A stretch of DNA of 64,000 bases from Punctularia strigosozonata HHB-11173 SS5 (Eukaryota; Basidiomycota; Agaricomycetes; Corticiales; Punctulariaceae), in contig NW_006767442.1 in the NCBI RefSeq assembly GCF_000264995.1, positions 958,852-1,022,851 of the forward strand, given 5' to 3'. The position numbers and the translations under genes were made by a program. Each line of letters opens with the position of its first letter. Position 1 is the stretch's first letter. The notes beneath the pieces are model-generated. The model was not told the DNA's origin. It searched no databases and was given only the letters and a program-made list of their open reading frames with translations. Below are positions 50,471 through 61,995 of this stretch, piece after piece.

Positions 50471-53400
50471 TTATGGCTTAATCGAGATTACGAACCATTT
50501 TGCCTTTTCCTCATCCGTGTCGGCGAAGAATGCAATCTCCTCGCCAGCGGGGAAGATCAATCGGAAAGACCGCTCGACGCCGCATGGGCCGTCAAATTCT
50601 TCAACCCAGCGGCTGCGGGCTGCGGGGTCGGAAGCAGGGCTCAACAGAAGACTTGTCCGTGCTTGGTCGTCCTCGACCGCAATAGCCTTGCGGAGATCTA
50701 TGGTGGCTGTGGCGCGTTTGGTCACATCGTTGAATGCAACCAAGTTGGCGCCAATGACCCGTAACTGGCGACGGCGCCACGACTACGATTAAATATGAGC
50801 ATCATGAAAATGGGATAATTCAGGATTGGCCTACAGTGCAGTCTCCGCCGTTCTGTGTTAAGGTGCCTTCGAAGTAGGTCACCTTATGCCAGGCAACGTG
50901 TCGCATGCCCCTGAGACATTCGTCCAGGCTCTGCGGGAGTTGATCCGCGGGCACGCCTGGCAAAGAAGGGAAGCGGAAGATCTGCAAGGCCAGCTCGCCG
51001 ACTTGTAGCGTTGATACCTTGTTCCCCGCCTCGATCTTCTGACCAATCAAGGGACAGCTCATTTCGAACACGCGCGTGTCGCACCACTGGGCAATGTCCT
51101 TGAAAGAGACGAATGCGCGTGCTAATGTGCCATCAGGCTTGAGATACCGAGCGAGATTCTCTTCAAGCCGATGCACGGGTGCAACAGGCGGTGGAGGCTG
51201 CGCCACTTGCTTGTGCTTCTTCGGCGAAGAGAAGAAGCTGCGCATACCGCCTTTGGAAGCCGGGGGTGGAGCTTGCTGAACAGGCGGCGGTGGAGGCGGA
51301 GCGGCGTTGGCCTTGAACTGTGCGATGATATGAGGGTCTCGCCGGATCTTGAGAGTCAGAGTGAATTCAAGCTTGCTATGTTCAATCCTAATTTAAGGTG
51401 AGACCTCCGACATTGAAATTAGTGTTGCAGGGCCGCTCACAGCTCGAACTCTTGCTCGATGCGGCAGTCACGCGATAGCCGGCATTCTGGTGTTGTCACG
51501 TAGTGAATTCCGTTGTTGAGCGTACAACTCATAGCAGTCGCTTGCTGAGGTAAAGGAACGTTGAGATTCCGGACGCCGACAACTGGAATAAAGGCAGAGA
51601 GCTCAGCCATTTCTAGGCAGGAGAGTAAATGAAATCCGACCTTTGACGAAGACTTTACCGTGGGCTTTTCCTCCTTGCTGCGCGCGATACTCCTTGATTT
51701 GCTTGGCGTATTCGTTCTAACGCGAGACATGTTTCAAACAACGAACAAAACAAGTGCCAGTGAGTCCTTACCATATCTGAAGGCCGCCGTACTGTTCTCC
51801 ATGCCCTGCCATTGCTGGCACTACCGGCGTGATCCGACTGGGGTCCATGCCCTGCATCTGATGAGGCGTATATGGTCGTATCCCGCTCGCGAACAAAATA
51901 TTTCTAGCGACGCGTTAGTTGAATTCATGGCTGCGCACCTTCACGCTCACCTGGTTGGTTCCATCACGTTTGTGCAGTTCCTTGGCAATAGTGTCCGCGA
52001 GCTGGTCAGCTTCATCCACTGGAACGTCAAGGATCACTTCCTTGCCAGCTCGCGTCTGGACAATTTCGGCGTCCGTCGTGCTCGTGCTTCGCCTTTGCTT
52101 CGGGCGGTCATCCTGAGGATATGTAACGCGCGGAGGGGTCGCACGACCCATGGCTTCATCTTCCTCTCGTTGACGGGCTTCTCGCCGCTTTTCCAGGATC
52201 ATTTCTTCCCTCGTGCGAATCGCATCCTTGGGTGGGGGAGGCGGAGGGATCGGAGATTCGCTAGAAGGCCGGCTTGTCGGCGGCGTCTTGAAGCTGCTGC
52301 TGATGAGGCCGCGCTCGGTGTCCGCTGACTCTAAGCTGCCTGCGTGATCACTTCCGCGACCTGTGTCGTTCGAGTTGTCCGGTTCCTCTGTCATCTCCGT
52401 CATCATGCTTTCATCCACCTCCGCGTCGGGCGGCACCTCGAAACGGCCGGGCTTAACACCTTCCGTAACGATGGCTTCCATCCTCCACATGGCCTGGCTC
52501 CGACGCATTCCGCTGCCCGAGCCCCGCATCTCCGTTGCGAACTTCGAGTGACGGCCAGGAGAAGTCAAGACACCTTCGGCACCGTCGACGCTGCTGGCTA
52601 CATCTTCCATGAGACGGTCGAGTGCGCTCCGCATGTCACCGAGGGATTCGACCTCCGTGCCATGTTTTGCGAAGTCGATGTTGAGACCCTCGAAAGAGCT
52701 GACAACTTGTAGCTTGTTGCCTTCCATGTCTACTTCCGTTCCGGCCCGCCGTAACACGTTCGGTCGCGGAGGGTCTTGGGGTGCTGGCTCGGGATCGATG
52801 CTCATGACGCCGTCATATGTGTAGTTGTCCTCGCGGCGCATGCTGACATGGTGCCTCTCCGCACGCTCGAACGTCGCGTCCCGCCAATCAGATCCAGTAG
52901 CCACACTAGTTTCCGCGCTCGAAGGTTCGGTGGCGGGGGCTTCGTTGCTGAGCCGAGGAAGGGTTCTACCGGGCTGGGCCGCCGTAGAATCTCCGGTGGT
53001 AGAGGCTTCGCCCTGTCCTAGCTCCCGTAAGGGGCTTTCCAAGGAACGCCGGGTGAGAAGTCGCCTGTGGACATCCTCCCTGCTTATGCGTGGGCTACGC
53101 CTTCCGTTAAGGCTTCCCTCAAGGTTCTCTTCACCCTCGGCTCTGGTCAGCGGCGAGGCAGCGCGGCCAATCAACGGAGACCCGGAGCGTGCGAACGGAG
53201 AGCCACCGCGCACGAATGGCGAACCAGAACGAGGAGCGGGTGGGCTGAGCGGTGGCGTCGAAGTCCGGCCCAGGGCAGCTTCGAATCCAGAAATAGACAC
53301 GTCAGACTGCCCGATGGACGTTATGCTGCGATTCAGTTGGCCATGTTCCGCTTCCGATTCGTCGTGTGACTCAGCGAAAGCGTCGTGGAACTCGTCGTTA

Positions 53401-55318
53401 GTCGAAAGCGAACTTTTATCAGCGTCTTCGTGGCCAACGTGCGAGCCCTGGTCGCGGCCGTGGCTAGAGTTTCGCGGGTGGGCGCTTGCGGCATTAAGAT
53501 CTACCGATTCCAGCTCTTCCTCCTTAACGGCCACCTCCTGGACAGAAGACTCGGATTTGAAGGAGAGAGAGCCATCGGCACCAGGTTCGCTTTTCATATC
53601 AGGTAAGCCAAATGGATCCTGCGACGAAGACGCTGAAAGGCTCGGTACCGAACCTATCGATCGAATGTTAACCGAAGAGGCCACAGCGTGCGCCAGATTA
53701 TCCATACCACTGATAGCAGGCAATCCGATCCTAGGAACAAGGCCACCGATGTGACTGCCAGTACTCGAACGCTTAACGGGACTCGGACTAGCAGGTAGTT
53801 GCATAACATCGTTTTCTATGTCGTCGATGTCGCGCCGATGGGCCTCACGGGCACGCTCCGCATGCGACGTCCTCCCTAATGGTACGTGCGAGCCTGGTGA
53901 GGTTGGGCCCAGCTCCGGGTTGGGACGACGATTGGAATTCGGTGGAGTACTGGCCAGAGCCGGGGGTGTAAGGGTGAGGGAACGGGTATGGGGCGACGTG
54001 CTCAGCGGCGGGGTCGAGGATATCGGAGGCGGATGGTCGAAGTAGCCTTGCTGATGTGCGGCCTTCGCGCGATCCGCATGATGAGTTCGCCCGTAAGGTA
54101 CGCCGTCCTCATTGTCGATCCCTTCATCCATGAGCATGTGGCCCTTGTCCGGATGCTCGTGTGTGGGCGTGCGCGGTTCGCGATCTTCGCCCGCGTCCTG
54201 CAGCATGGAGTCGACCAGTCCAACAATACTGTCCTCGGCGCCCATCTCGATGGAGGCCTTCTCATCTCCCATATCGTCCTCAGCACTTCTCTCCACATCC
54301 ATGCTATCATCTCCCACCTCCTCCGGTCGGGCATCGTGCCCAAAGTAATCGTCCTCCTCTTCATCAGAGAAGAAGGGATCCTCCATGCTCGACTCGCGGT
54401 CGAACTCGACCACGTCGCACCGCTCATCCCACGTGACGGTCTTCCTTCGCTCCCGCCGCGAGCCCTCGTCGCGAGGACCGAGCAGCCGCTTCGACTTGAG
54501 CGATGACCTGGCGGGGGATCCGGCGCTCCCAGGCGAAGAGGCAAGGATGGAGCGGGGAGAAGGTTGCAAGAAGCCGTTGCTTTGCGAAGGAGGTGCGCTG
54601 AGGGACGCGGTTTCTGCTAACAGGCGAGCATGCGCTTGCTCAATCGTGGTATCTCTTGACGCACTAGGACCAGCTGCTTCCGGTACGCCCTCGGGTGTCA
54701 AAGAAGGGACCGGTACGCGACTCGGCCTGGCTTTCGTCGGGGTCGTGGGTGCCTTTGGAGGAACGGGTGGAGGCTGTGATTGCTCCCGCTCCGAGCTTCC
54801 GGTGCTGCTAGCATCGCTCGTCGACCGCCTGAAGGGAGATTTGGAGACATATTCCTGCTCCTGAAGGCCCTGGAAACCCTTCGACTGACGCCGTTTGTAC
54901 CCCAAGGGGCGCCCGTTCTCATTCTCCCATTGGCCTTGAAGTGATAACGGGCGAGGACGTTTCTCCCCGCTTACCTTCCTCGTACCAACCGTTTGCGTCT
55001 TCGCAGGGGACGAAACAGGTATGGAGCTACGGAAGGGCGACTTCGAGACTAGACCGCCCTTGGTCAGGCGACTGTACGTGTTCGATTGTCGACGAGAGAG
55101 CTGGGAGACATGCATCTACCAGGAGATCATGTTGACCTTGCTGCGATAAGACGTGGCTGATCGTCACTGACCTTCTGAGATGAGGGTTGTTTGGGTGACA
55201 AAAGGGCTTCGCCAGGTGGAGGGCTGAAACCATCGCGTTTCGCTATGCGGAGCGGGGTTATGCCTGGGGACGTGAGCCCGTTGACATGCCCGGGGGAGTC
55301 TCGCAGGGGGCGGGCCAT
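50471..55318 (-). CDS. BUD4: BUD4/anillin-like septation protein with C-terminal PH domain
   Basis: Cytokinesis scaffold of the Bud4/Mid2/anillin type, expected at septin rings of the septum. The first exon (55172-55318, MARPLRDSPGHVNGL) joins in phase to a very long second exon (51951-55115, 1,055 codons), followed by five or so small exons. The N-terminal ~1,100 residues are disordered and rich in SP/TP sites. The anillin-homology region begins EYAKQIKEYRAQQGGKAHGK, then KVVGVRNLNVPLPQQATAMS, CRIEQEFELIEHSKLEFTLT and RRDPHIIAQ. A proline-rich linker and SFFSSPKKHK follow. The PH domain reads TYFEGTLTQ, RRQLRVIGANLVAFNDVTKR and ends EEKAKWFVISIKP at 50471. The exon near 51850 is uncertain. 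Two internal repeats, GRTHHADRAKAAH and GRTSHAERAREAH, lie about 70 residues apart. Confidence 0.85.
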
Positions 55319-56205
55319 CCTCTGCTAGGGTTTCGCTGGCTGTTGTCGCGGGTTGACGACAATGAATAACGGCGGCTTGTCGTCGTAACACGAGGCGAGG
55401 AAAGGGGATTCAGAACGCGGGCGCTTCTGGATAAGCGGTTGGTCGGAGGAACGGGGTTCAAACCGTGGGGAAATTCCCCGCTCGTTCAACGCGCCTGCGT
55501 CACGTGACCGTTACGCATCCTCAAACTTCAACTGCGCCATGACGCTACGCGACGCTCTTGGTCTGGACGGTTGTCATCGAGATAACATCAGAGACATGCA
55601 ATAATTACTCCGGGCGGATGCAACAAGCATTCAGACACCTGCTCAGTCTCGAGAGTTATTTCGTAGAACATGCCGACCAGGTTCCATCCTTTCGAAGTAC
55701 AATATTTCTGGTTGGCTACAGCCTCAAAGTCCCGCCCATCATTTAGTCAAAGGCTCACTACGTTATTTTGCGCTGACATTGCGTTGTTCTCAAGGGCGTT
55801 CCACGGAGTCGCAGCGACTTTCCCAGTGTATCACCGGTACCGCAGTCTGCAGTTGATGGGCCTGAGTACGCACTCGACTTCGTTATCAACGATCCGAGGT
55901 GCTTGCCATCGCTACTACAAGCCCTTCGTTGGTCAACGATTCCTCTCGCAAGCACTTCAAACGAACTTATGCAAGGGCACCGTGATAAGTGTAACATACA
56001 TACTGTGCGCTAAACCTCCGCGTAGAGCAGTGAAAGCACATTCGCACGGAGAAGGTGTTCCCTGATATCACGGCGGGCACAGGCCGCGCAGCTGGGAATT
56101 TACACTGAATGCCGCCGCGCATCGAGGCGACTATAATATGTTGAAAAAGGTCCAGCGCGATGCAGACAGACAAGCTCCTTGTTGTTTGTTCTCCGCTTGC
56201 GGTCG
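55319..56205. other. Divergent intergenic region, BUD4-like / GT8
   Basis: Shared upstream region of two divergent genes. No coding sequence with support and no repeat were seen. Confidence 0.55.
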
Positions 56206-57871
56206 ATGTCGTCGACGTCACTCTCCACTGAGCCTTCGGATTCAGAGTCTGCAAGCTTTCTCGACAGACACTCGCAGACTGCTTCCGACCGGCATCCCTC
56301 ACCCTCTCGGCGCTATACAGGCGCCATCCGGTTATGTTTACTCAGTCCTCGCAGGCGTATGACGACCTTCATACTGTTCTTCGTCATCATATGTGGTCCT
56401 CTATACTATTTCAGAGCCGACTTGGATCCGAAGTCGCAGATATCAACATCTGGAATAGACTCGTCTGTCTCAGATGTATCAATGGCACCCGCAACCACGA
56501 CCACCCCTTACACAGGCGCGATCTCTATGGCGGGAGAAGAGGTCCACTTCTCGCTCGTCATGTTTTCCGCCGACTCGGGCACTGAAGGCGCTATGCTAAT
56601 CAAAGTAAGCTCCGATGCTACTGCTCTGACGATAATAACCTTCTGATCCTTGCGCCCCTCCATTTCCGACAGTCTATCCTTATGTACACTACTAGACCAA
56701 CGGCCTTTCATATTGTCTGCGATGAAGGTGCTCAGTCGGTCCTAGAGAGCAGAATATCCCTGGTCCGCCGCCCAAGGTACGATATCCGGGTCGTCTTCTA
56801 TCGCGTGGCCCGTGAAGCTATGGAGGCCCGCATACGACGTGAAGGCGGTATTTACACGGAACACTATTCCGGTATATGTTCGTAGCGCCCGTCATGTTTA
56901 GTTACCAGGGCGCAGCCTTATTGACGCTGGCCACCTTCAGATGGTCTCATGAAGCTATTCATCCACGAAATCCTCCCACCAACCGTCAAACGATCGATAT
57001 TCGTCGACACGGACGCTATATTCATCTCAGACCCTACTCTCCTTTGGCGCCGGTTCGACGCTTTCGATCCTTGGGAATCGGCGGACAAGCCCGGCACCGC
57101 ATTGAGTATGCCGACGCACATGGATCAAAGCACCCCAGACTGGCACGACGCATCGAAGATATGTTCATGCGTAATGCTCATGGATCTCGAAAAGCTGCGC
57201 AAACTGCGGCTCATGGACTCAGAACATTACCGCTCCGACTCGCACAACGACGGAAGGGGCGCACTCAGCCCTCCGGCCTTCGTGTCCATGTTTGGCCCGC
57301 CCTCGCCGGAGACGGGGCACTACGAGAACGTGAAGCTCGGCGACCAGGGATACTACTGGGCGATCGTTGCGGGTCGACCGGACATCTTCAAGCACCTACC
57401 CATTGAATGGGAGGTGAGCTCCTGCCTGCAGGACATGTACGGTACCGGGGCTGAGCTCGGCGACGACGCGGTCTCCGAAGAAGACGAGACGCAGCGCATG
57501 ATCAATACCGCGAATACCGCCCACGCCAATGAAGCTATACTCCCCAAGTTCCTGCATTTGTACGTACCCTCTCGCCACTGTACACGCACCCATGGTTCCA
57601 TTCTGACGACGCGGACATGAACAGCAACTGCCTGTGGGGCACGGAGCACTGGTACGAATGGGAAGGATGGGCGGATCCAAGCAACTCACTTACACGCCGC
57701 TGGCTGTCTACCGTCAAGCACCACGTTGCCTACAAATGGATATGGCTGAACATACATCCCGCTGGGAGAGAACTCGGGGCCGATGGCGTGGAGCCCGGTA
57801 AAGTGACAATGAATACGGTTTCGGACGCGAAATTTGCGGACGAAGCCGTCTTTGCGGGAGCATCGAAATAA
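56206..57871 (+). CDS. GT8-type glycosyltransferase, type II membrane protein
   Basis: Golgi-type glycosyltransferase with a GT-A fold, most like GT8 members related to LARGE/xylosyltransferases. Exons 56206-56604, 56673-56871, 56941-57559 and 57625-57871 close exactly, coding 487 aa. A cytosolic tail of about 51 residues with basic RRR precedes one membrane segment (MTTFILFFVIICGPLYYF, from 52). HFSLVMFSADSGTEGA begins the catalytic domain, followed by HIVCDEGAQ. LMKLFIHEILPPTVKRSIFV leads into DTD at 222-224, the metal/sugar-nucleotide DxD motif. GDQGYYWAIVAGRPDIF is the usual D-Q element, and LHFNCLWGTEHWYEWEGW closes the domain. Donor and acceptor sugars are not readable from sequence. 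Confidence 0.86.
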
Positions 57872-58136
57872 GGGCATGTAACAATCTCATGCAATGATCC
57901 AAACTTCGCGTTATCCTGTACGCTACTCCACCGCGCGAAGCTCGAGAGAAGCAACCCCCAAGTGGACAATTCTCAGTCTATGCGGGGCAGTCCAAACCCA
58001 CTCCAACGATTAAACTTCTCGGGTTTCTCACAGGTAGCAACATTGGGTGTTTATCAATATCTACAATCTACAGTAATGATATGTGGTCATTATACAACGT
58101 GTTATATACCCTTGTGACGAAAACTATGGAATGTGG

Positions 58137-59748
58137 TTAGACTTCCTCGTGATGTTGATGATCCTTGCTCGTTTCGCAACTGCGAGATCTCTCCACCTGA
58201 ACATTCAGCTCGTCTTGAGATTGTCCCTGGAGGCTCGCGGGCGGTGCCCGTAGCTCGAATTCTTCAGGGGTATCCAGTTCCTCAATATATCCCTCTTCAA
58301 TCTGCTCTCCTGAGACAGAGGTATCTTCGCCGCGGGGAAGAGGTCTGCCATGCGACGCAAATTCCATATGCGTCGAGGTCACTCTCGATGTGAAAGCGCT
58401 ACTCGACCCAAGATGTGAACGGCTGTGTTGAAGGGCCAAGCTCTGGACATTGATAAGAAGACGATAGCCCTAGAAAGACAAAGGCAAGGGTATTATTGAC
58501 TCAGTGCGAAACCTCCTAGATGTTCCACGTGCTGCGACTCACGCAAAATGAGAAGCTAGTAAGCAGCCATCCGAAAAAGATCCCCGTATAAGGGCCATGG
58601 TCAGGAACGGCGTACAGCATGACCTGAAGCAACATAATGACTGCCGACGTCCACGTGATTAATCGACGAAAACACAGCGTCGACTGTAAACGACGCACAG
58701 AAAATGAGGAAGAACGCCCAAGTGCCGTCACGTATCAGGATCGTGAGCACGCGAGTCCTGAAGTCAGTCAATTTCACGGACATCACCACGCGGTGGATCC
58801 ACTCGCCTCCCCCATCCGGTGCGTACGGACTTCACGAATTGGACCGCTGTGAAACCAAAGAGTATCCCTTGATAGATTATGGCAAATCCACTACAGAGCT
58901 GTCAGTGCATGTCTTCCAAGCGTCGGGTGCACGTACGCATATATGGCAAGGGCAGGAGGCGCGGACGTAACCGTGCATATATGGTCGTACGTGATCAGAG
59001 GGAGCGCTAACGCGAGACTGACAGCCATGCCGATGACTTCAACGACAAAAGCAGCGACAATCACGATGCCGACGGTCCGGTTGCGACCGTACATGGCATA
59101 CACTAGACCATGACTGGTAAGCAAAGTGCGAAAGACGATGACAGGTACCTACATCGTAGAATGAGAACGATATCAACAGCCATCTCAAGCGCTATGGCAG
59201 CGGCTCCTTGCCATACTTGCCAGATGAAGCAGTCATGCGACGTGAAGTGGAATTGTGGCGTGAGCTCCGTTCCCACAAGCAGAGTAGAACTGACAGCAAC
59301 CTCTGCCTCAGGATTTGACATGGGATGGGATTGCGCGAAGGGCTCACACTTGAACCATAACAGCGAAGTAACGGACGAAGAAGTAAAGTGCTTTGGTGTA
59401 GCTCCAATTTTTACTGCGATCACGACGCAGTTAGAGTCGTTGTCAGTATGGAGGTGATGCGGGTACTCACAACCACATGAATTTGATCTGCCAACGCCGA
59501 TCGTCGTTAGTAGCATTCAATCGAGAGCTATGAACATCACCTACTTCATCGTCCATTGTGATCAGGATATCCCAGACGAGGAAAACAAGGGCTGCCAGTG
59601 CGCTGCGATTGACGGCCTGCGCGCCAGCTGAATCAGCGGCCTCGGATGGTGTTCGAACATGTTGGTGCAAGGAAGGTGATTGGGATGGTGCCAGGTGGAG
59701 CCAGCTCATGTCCGCATTCGATAGTTGATGATCATAGCGGTAGGGCAT
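58137..59748 (-). CDS. DUF6533-type multi-pass membrane protein
   Basis: Agaricomycete membrane protein with a DUF6533-like N-terminal part, function unknown. The ATG at 59746-59748 opens exon 59545-59748, ending ALAALVFLVWDILITMDDE. It is spliced to IKFMWF and KNWSYTKALYFFVRYFAVMV, the DUF6533 pattern of an acidic residue after the first helix and FVRYF in the next. Several further hydrophobic segments lie between 58510 and 59130, giving about seven helices in all. The last exon carries SLALQHSRSHLGSS, the motif TSTHMEFAS and an acidic tail ending at 58137. Middle exons are not resolved one by one. An upstream ATG at about 59922 would give a longer N-terminus but has no family support. The partial gene at the right edge shares the TSTHM(E/D)FA motif. 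Confidence 0.7.
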
Positions 59749-60592
59749 AGATGCCGGGTCGTGGCCTCCAGAGGGCTTTAGAAATGCTGTATACGAAGAT
59801 GGTGTTAGCATATCTTGTACGGGCAGATATACAATCACGATCAACGCCGAGAGGGCGTTGCGCGCAGCAACGTTATGCTGAACACATAACAAACGCTCGG
59901 TGGGTGGGACACCGCGCTCCATCTTACAGTGGATTATGAGCGTCGAGCTGAGGCCCAGGAGGTTGTTTCATCGGAGCAATGCGTCCAACACGTCGAGGGC
60001 GCTCTCGAGAAGACGAACACATATGCGTTGTCACTCACCCGCGAAGTAGTACCCCTAATAGAAAGCTCGTGTTTGCAAATGCTAGAGTCGACGCCAGCTA
60101 GCAGTGGTGCAAGTAATGGTGAATAAGCATGTAGTTACGTGTATGTTTTGAGGGCGCCGCCCGCGAACCGCCCAGGGTGTGAGTGCAAGAGCAAACACTA
60201 GCCGGTGGAATACCGGGTGCGATATTTCGCGATAAGAATAGCTTCCGCCTTATGGGGAGCCGCCGCTGCGGGGGTGCCTTGGTGGCGATGCCATGCGAAC
60301 ATCTCAATACACTGTCAGTCAGGATTGTTGCGGAATTTAATTGTGGGTGGGTCGTTTCTATGGTTGTAAGAAGCCAAGAAAGATGGGCAGATCCTACCAG
60401 GTTCAAAATATGCACAGAACATTGGGCTGGCGCGCGTGCGATTGTAAGTTGCATGAAAGCGTTGTAAGGTGGGAATAGCCAGCGCGTGTACATTACAGAT
60501 CTGTCACAAGCAAGTTATAATAGCGCAACCTCACGCCGCTGCGACACTACAAGTGGCGCCCTGTCCTAGCCCATATGCCCCCTAAGGGCTGA
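59749..60592. other. Intergenic region
   Basis: This lies between the DUF6533-type gene and the dehydrogenase pseudogene. I see nothing coding with support. Confidence 0.5.
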
Positions 60593-61363
60593 TTACCACA
60601 TACTTGCCTGACGTAGTGTGAGCCGCAGCAGCATCGAGCATCTCCTCCCATTGTTCAACCCGTAATTCCCAACCACCTCGATGCCAGACCTCGCGCCAAG
60701 AGATAGCACCCCTGTTTCAACCATCTTCATAAATTGTTGCAGCTGCTCCCGGGAGTACATCCGTGTACCGTTGAGTGCCAAGTTACGGTGCATGAAGGAG
60801 GCGTAGTTGAACGCGACGTCGCTCCATCGCACGCCGCCCATCAGGCTGACACGACCCGCCATAACCGAGGGCGGCGATTCCAGTCTTAACGTGCGTCGAA
60901 TGCGCCGCCATCTGGGGCGAGATGTCGAAGAAAACGTGGACGGGCCCTCGCGCTGCGGTCTTAAGCGCCGCTGGATCGATATTGAGGTCGTTCGTGATCC
61001 TGACTGCGGCCACGCGCGCGGTCTTGAGCGCTTCCAAGCGCGCCAGCGCCTCACGTTCCGCCCCATCGCCATCACCCGCGCACCTCTTGCAAGTGCACGG
61101 CCGCTCCTACATAGTTACCCGTGGCAGGTGCGATGACGACGGTTTCGCCCGCCTTCAATCCGACATAGTCGAGTCCTCCAAAAGGAACGGCGAGGGTCGC
61201 GATATACACGAGCTCCTCCACCGAAGATCCCAGCCCGTCCGCGGCGGCTAGGACGCGCACGACGACGGAGTCTGATCCGGCTTGCGGTGTAGGAACGGAC
61301 TGACGTGAGAGGGGTTGGTCCCTTGAGATAACTAAGCGAGCGATGCGAGGCCGGCAAGGACAT
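60593..61363 (-). pseudogene. Decayed tandem copy of the medium-chain dehydrogenase
   Basis: Homologous to the intact gene at 61996-63123. It opens at 61363 with MSLPASHRSL against MSLPTSHRAL, runs to VVVRVLAA, then jumps straight to the equivalent of GGLGYAVEDLAHLATL: roughly 370 bp of coding sequence are missing. What remains (FGGLDYVGLKAGETVVIAPA, RVSLMGGV, SFMHRNLALNGTRMYSREQL, MVETGVLSLG) follows the parent in order, but frameshifts break it, one in the nucleotide-binding loop where APATGNYVGAAVH drifts out of frame. The deletion removes most of the GroES-like domain, so no working enzyme is expected. Conserved upstream sequence at 61570-61585 shows the promoter was copied too. Confidence 0.88.
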
Positions 61364-61995
61364 GTCGCTCTTGTACGAATGCTGTCTCGGTGTTCTAGCA
61401 TCATCTTCTTATACTGGCTGATGGCCCTAAGAACGAGTCGCACTCAAGCGTCGGTAAAGCTATGGCATCTGAAGTGGTTCGGTATGCAAGCCATTTGAAT
61501 GTACAGGAGGATACCGTCCGATGACGCGGATCCCGAGCAAATGGGTACCAAGCTACCGCCAACCTGAAAGTGGGTAACCTCCCATCAGTTGGTTAGCGAA
61601 CTCGAGACTCTGCAGTCTTCAGGCCATCGCGAAGATGCCGAGCGATGTACCGGTAGCCGGAGGCATGAGTGTATCCAGCATAGACAAGTAGGTACTGCGA
61701 GATGCTATCGACGCCGAAGCTAGCCGAAGCTGCGCTCAAGATGATGAAGTTCGGTCGCGTTGACGCAAGCCCTGCGCCTTCGGATGCCTCAAATATTTCC
61801 GCGGGTATTTACGCCACGTACGACTGGTCTACCACCTGCATTCGTTAGCAATGCTATATGACAGTAAGATTGTCTGCTAAATAAGCACTACGTATACCCA
61901 GTCCTGTCAAGTACATCGAATGCTTCACCCCGCAAGATATAATATTAATCGTTTGATACATTGCTACGAGATGCGATACAGATTTCGCCCAAGAA
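61364..61995. other. Spacer between tandem dehydrogenase copies, with a duplicated promoter block
   Basis: A 16-bp block GTGGGTAACCTCCCAT at 61570-61585 matches 15 of 16 bases at 63310-63325. Each lies about 190-210 bp upstream of its copy's start. Otherwise non-coding. Confidence 0.6.

Noticed and set aside
54002-54544. Minus-strand frame of 180 codons inside the BUD4-like gene
   Set aside because: It lies wholly within the long coding exon 51951-55115 in another frame and is arginine-rich, as expected of a shadow.
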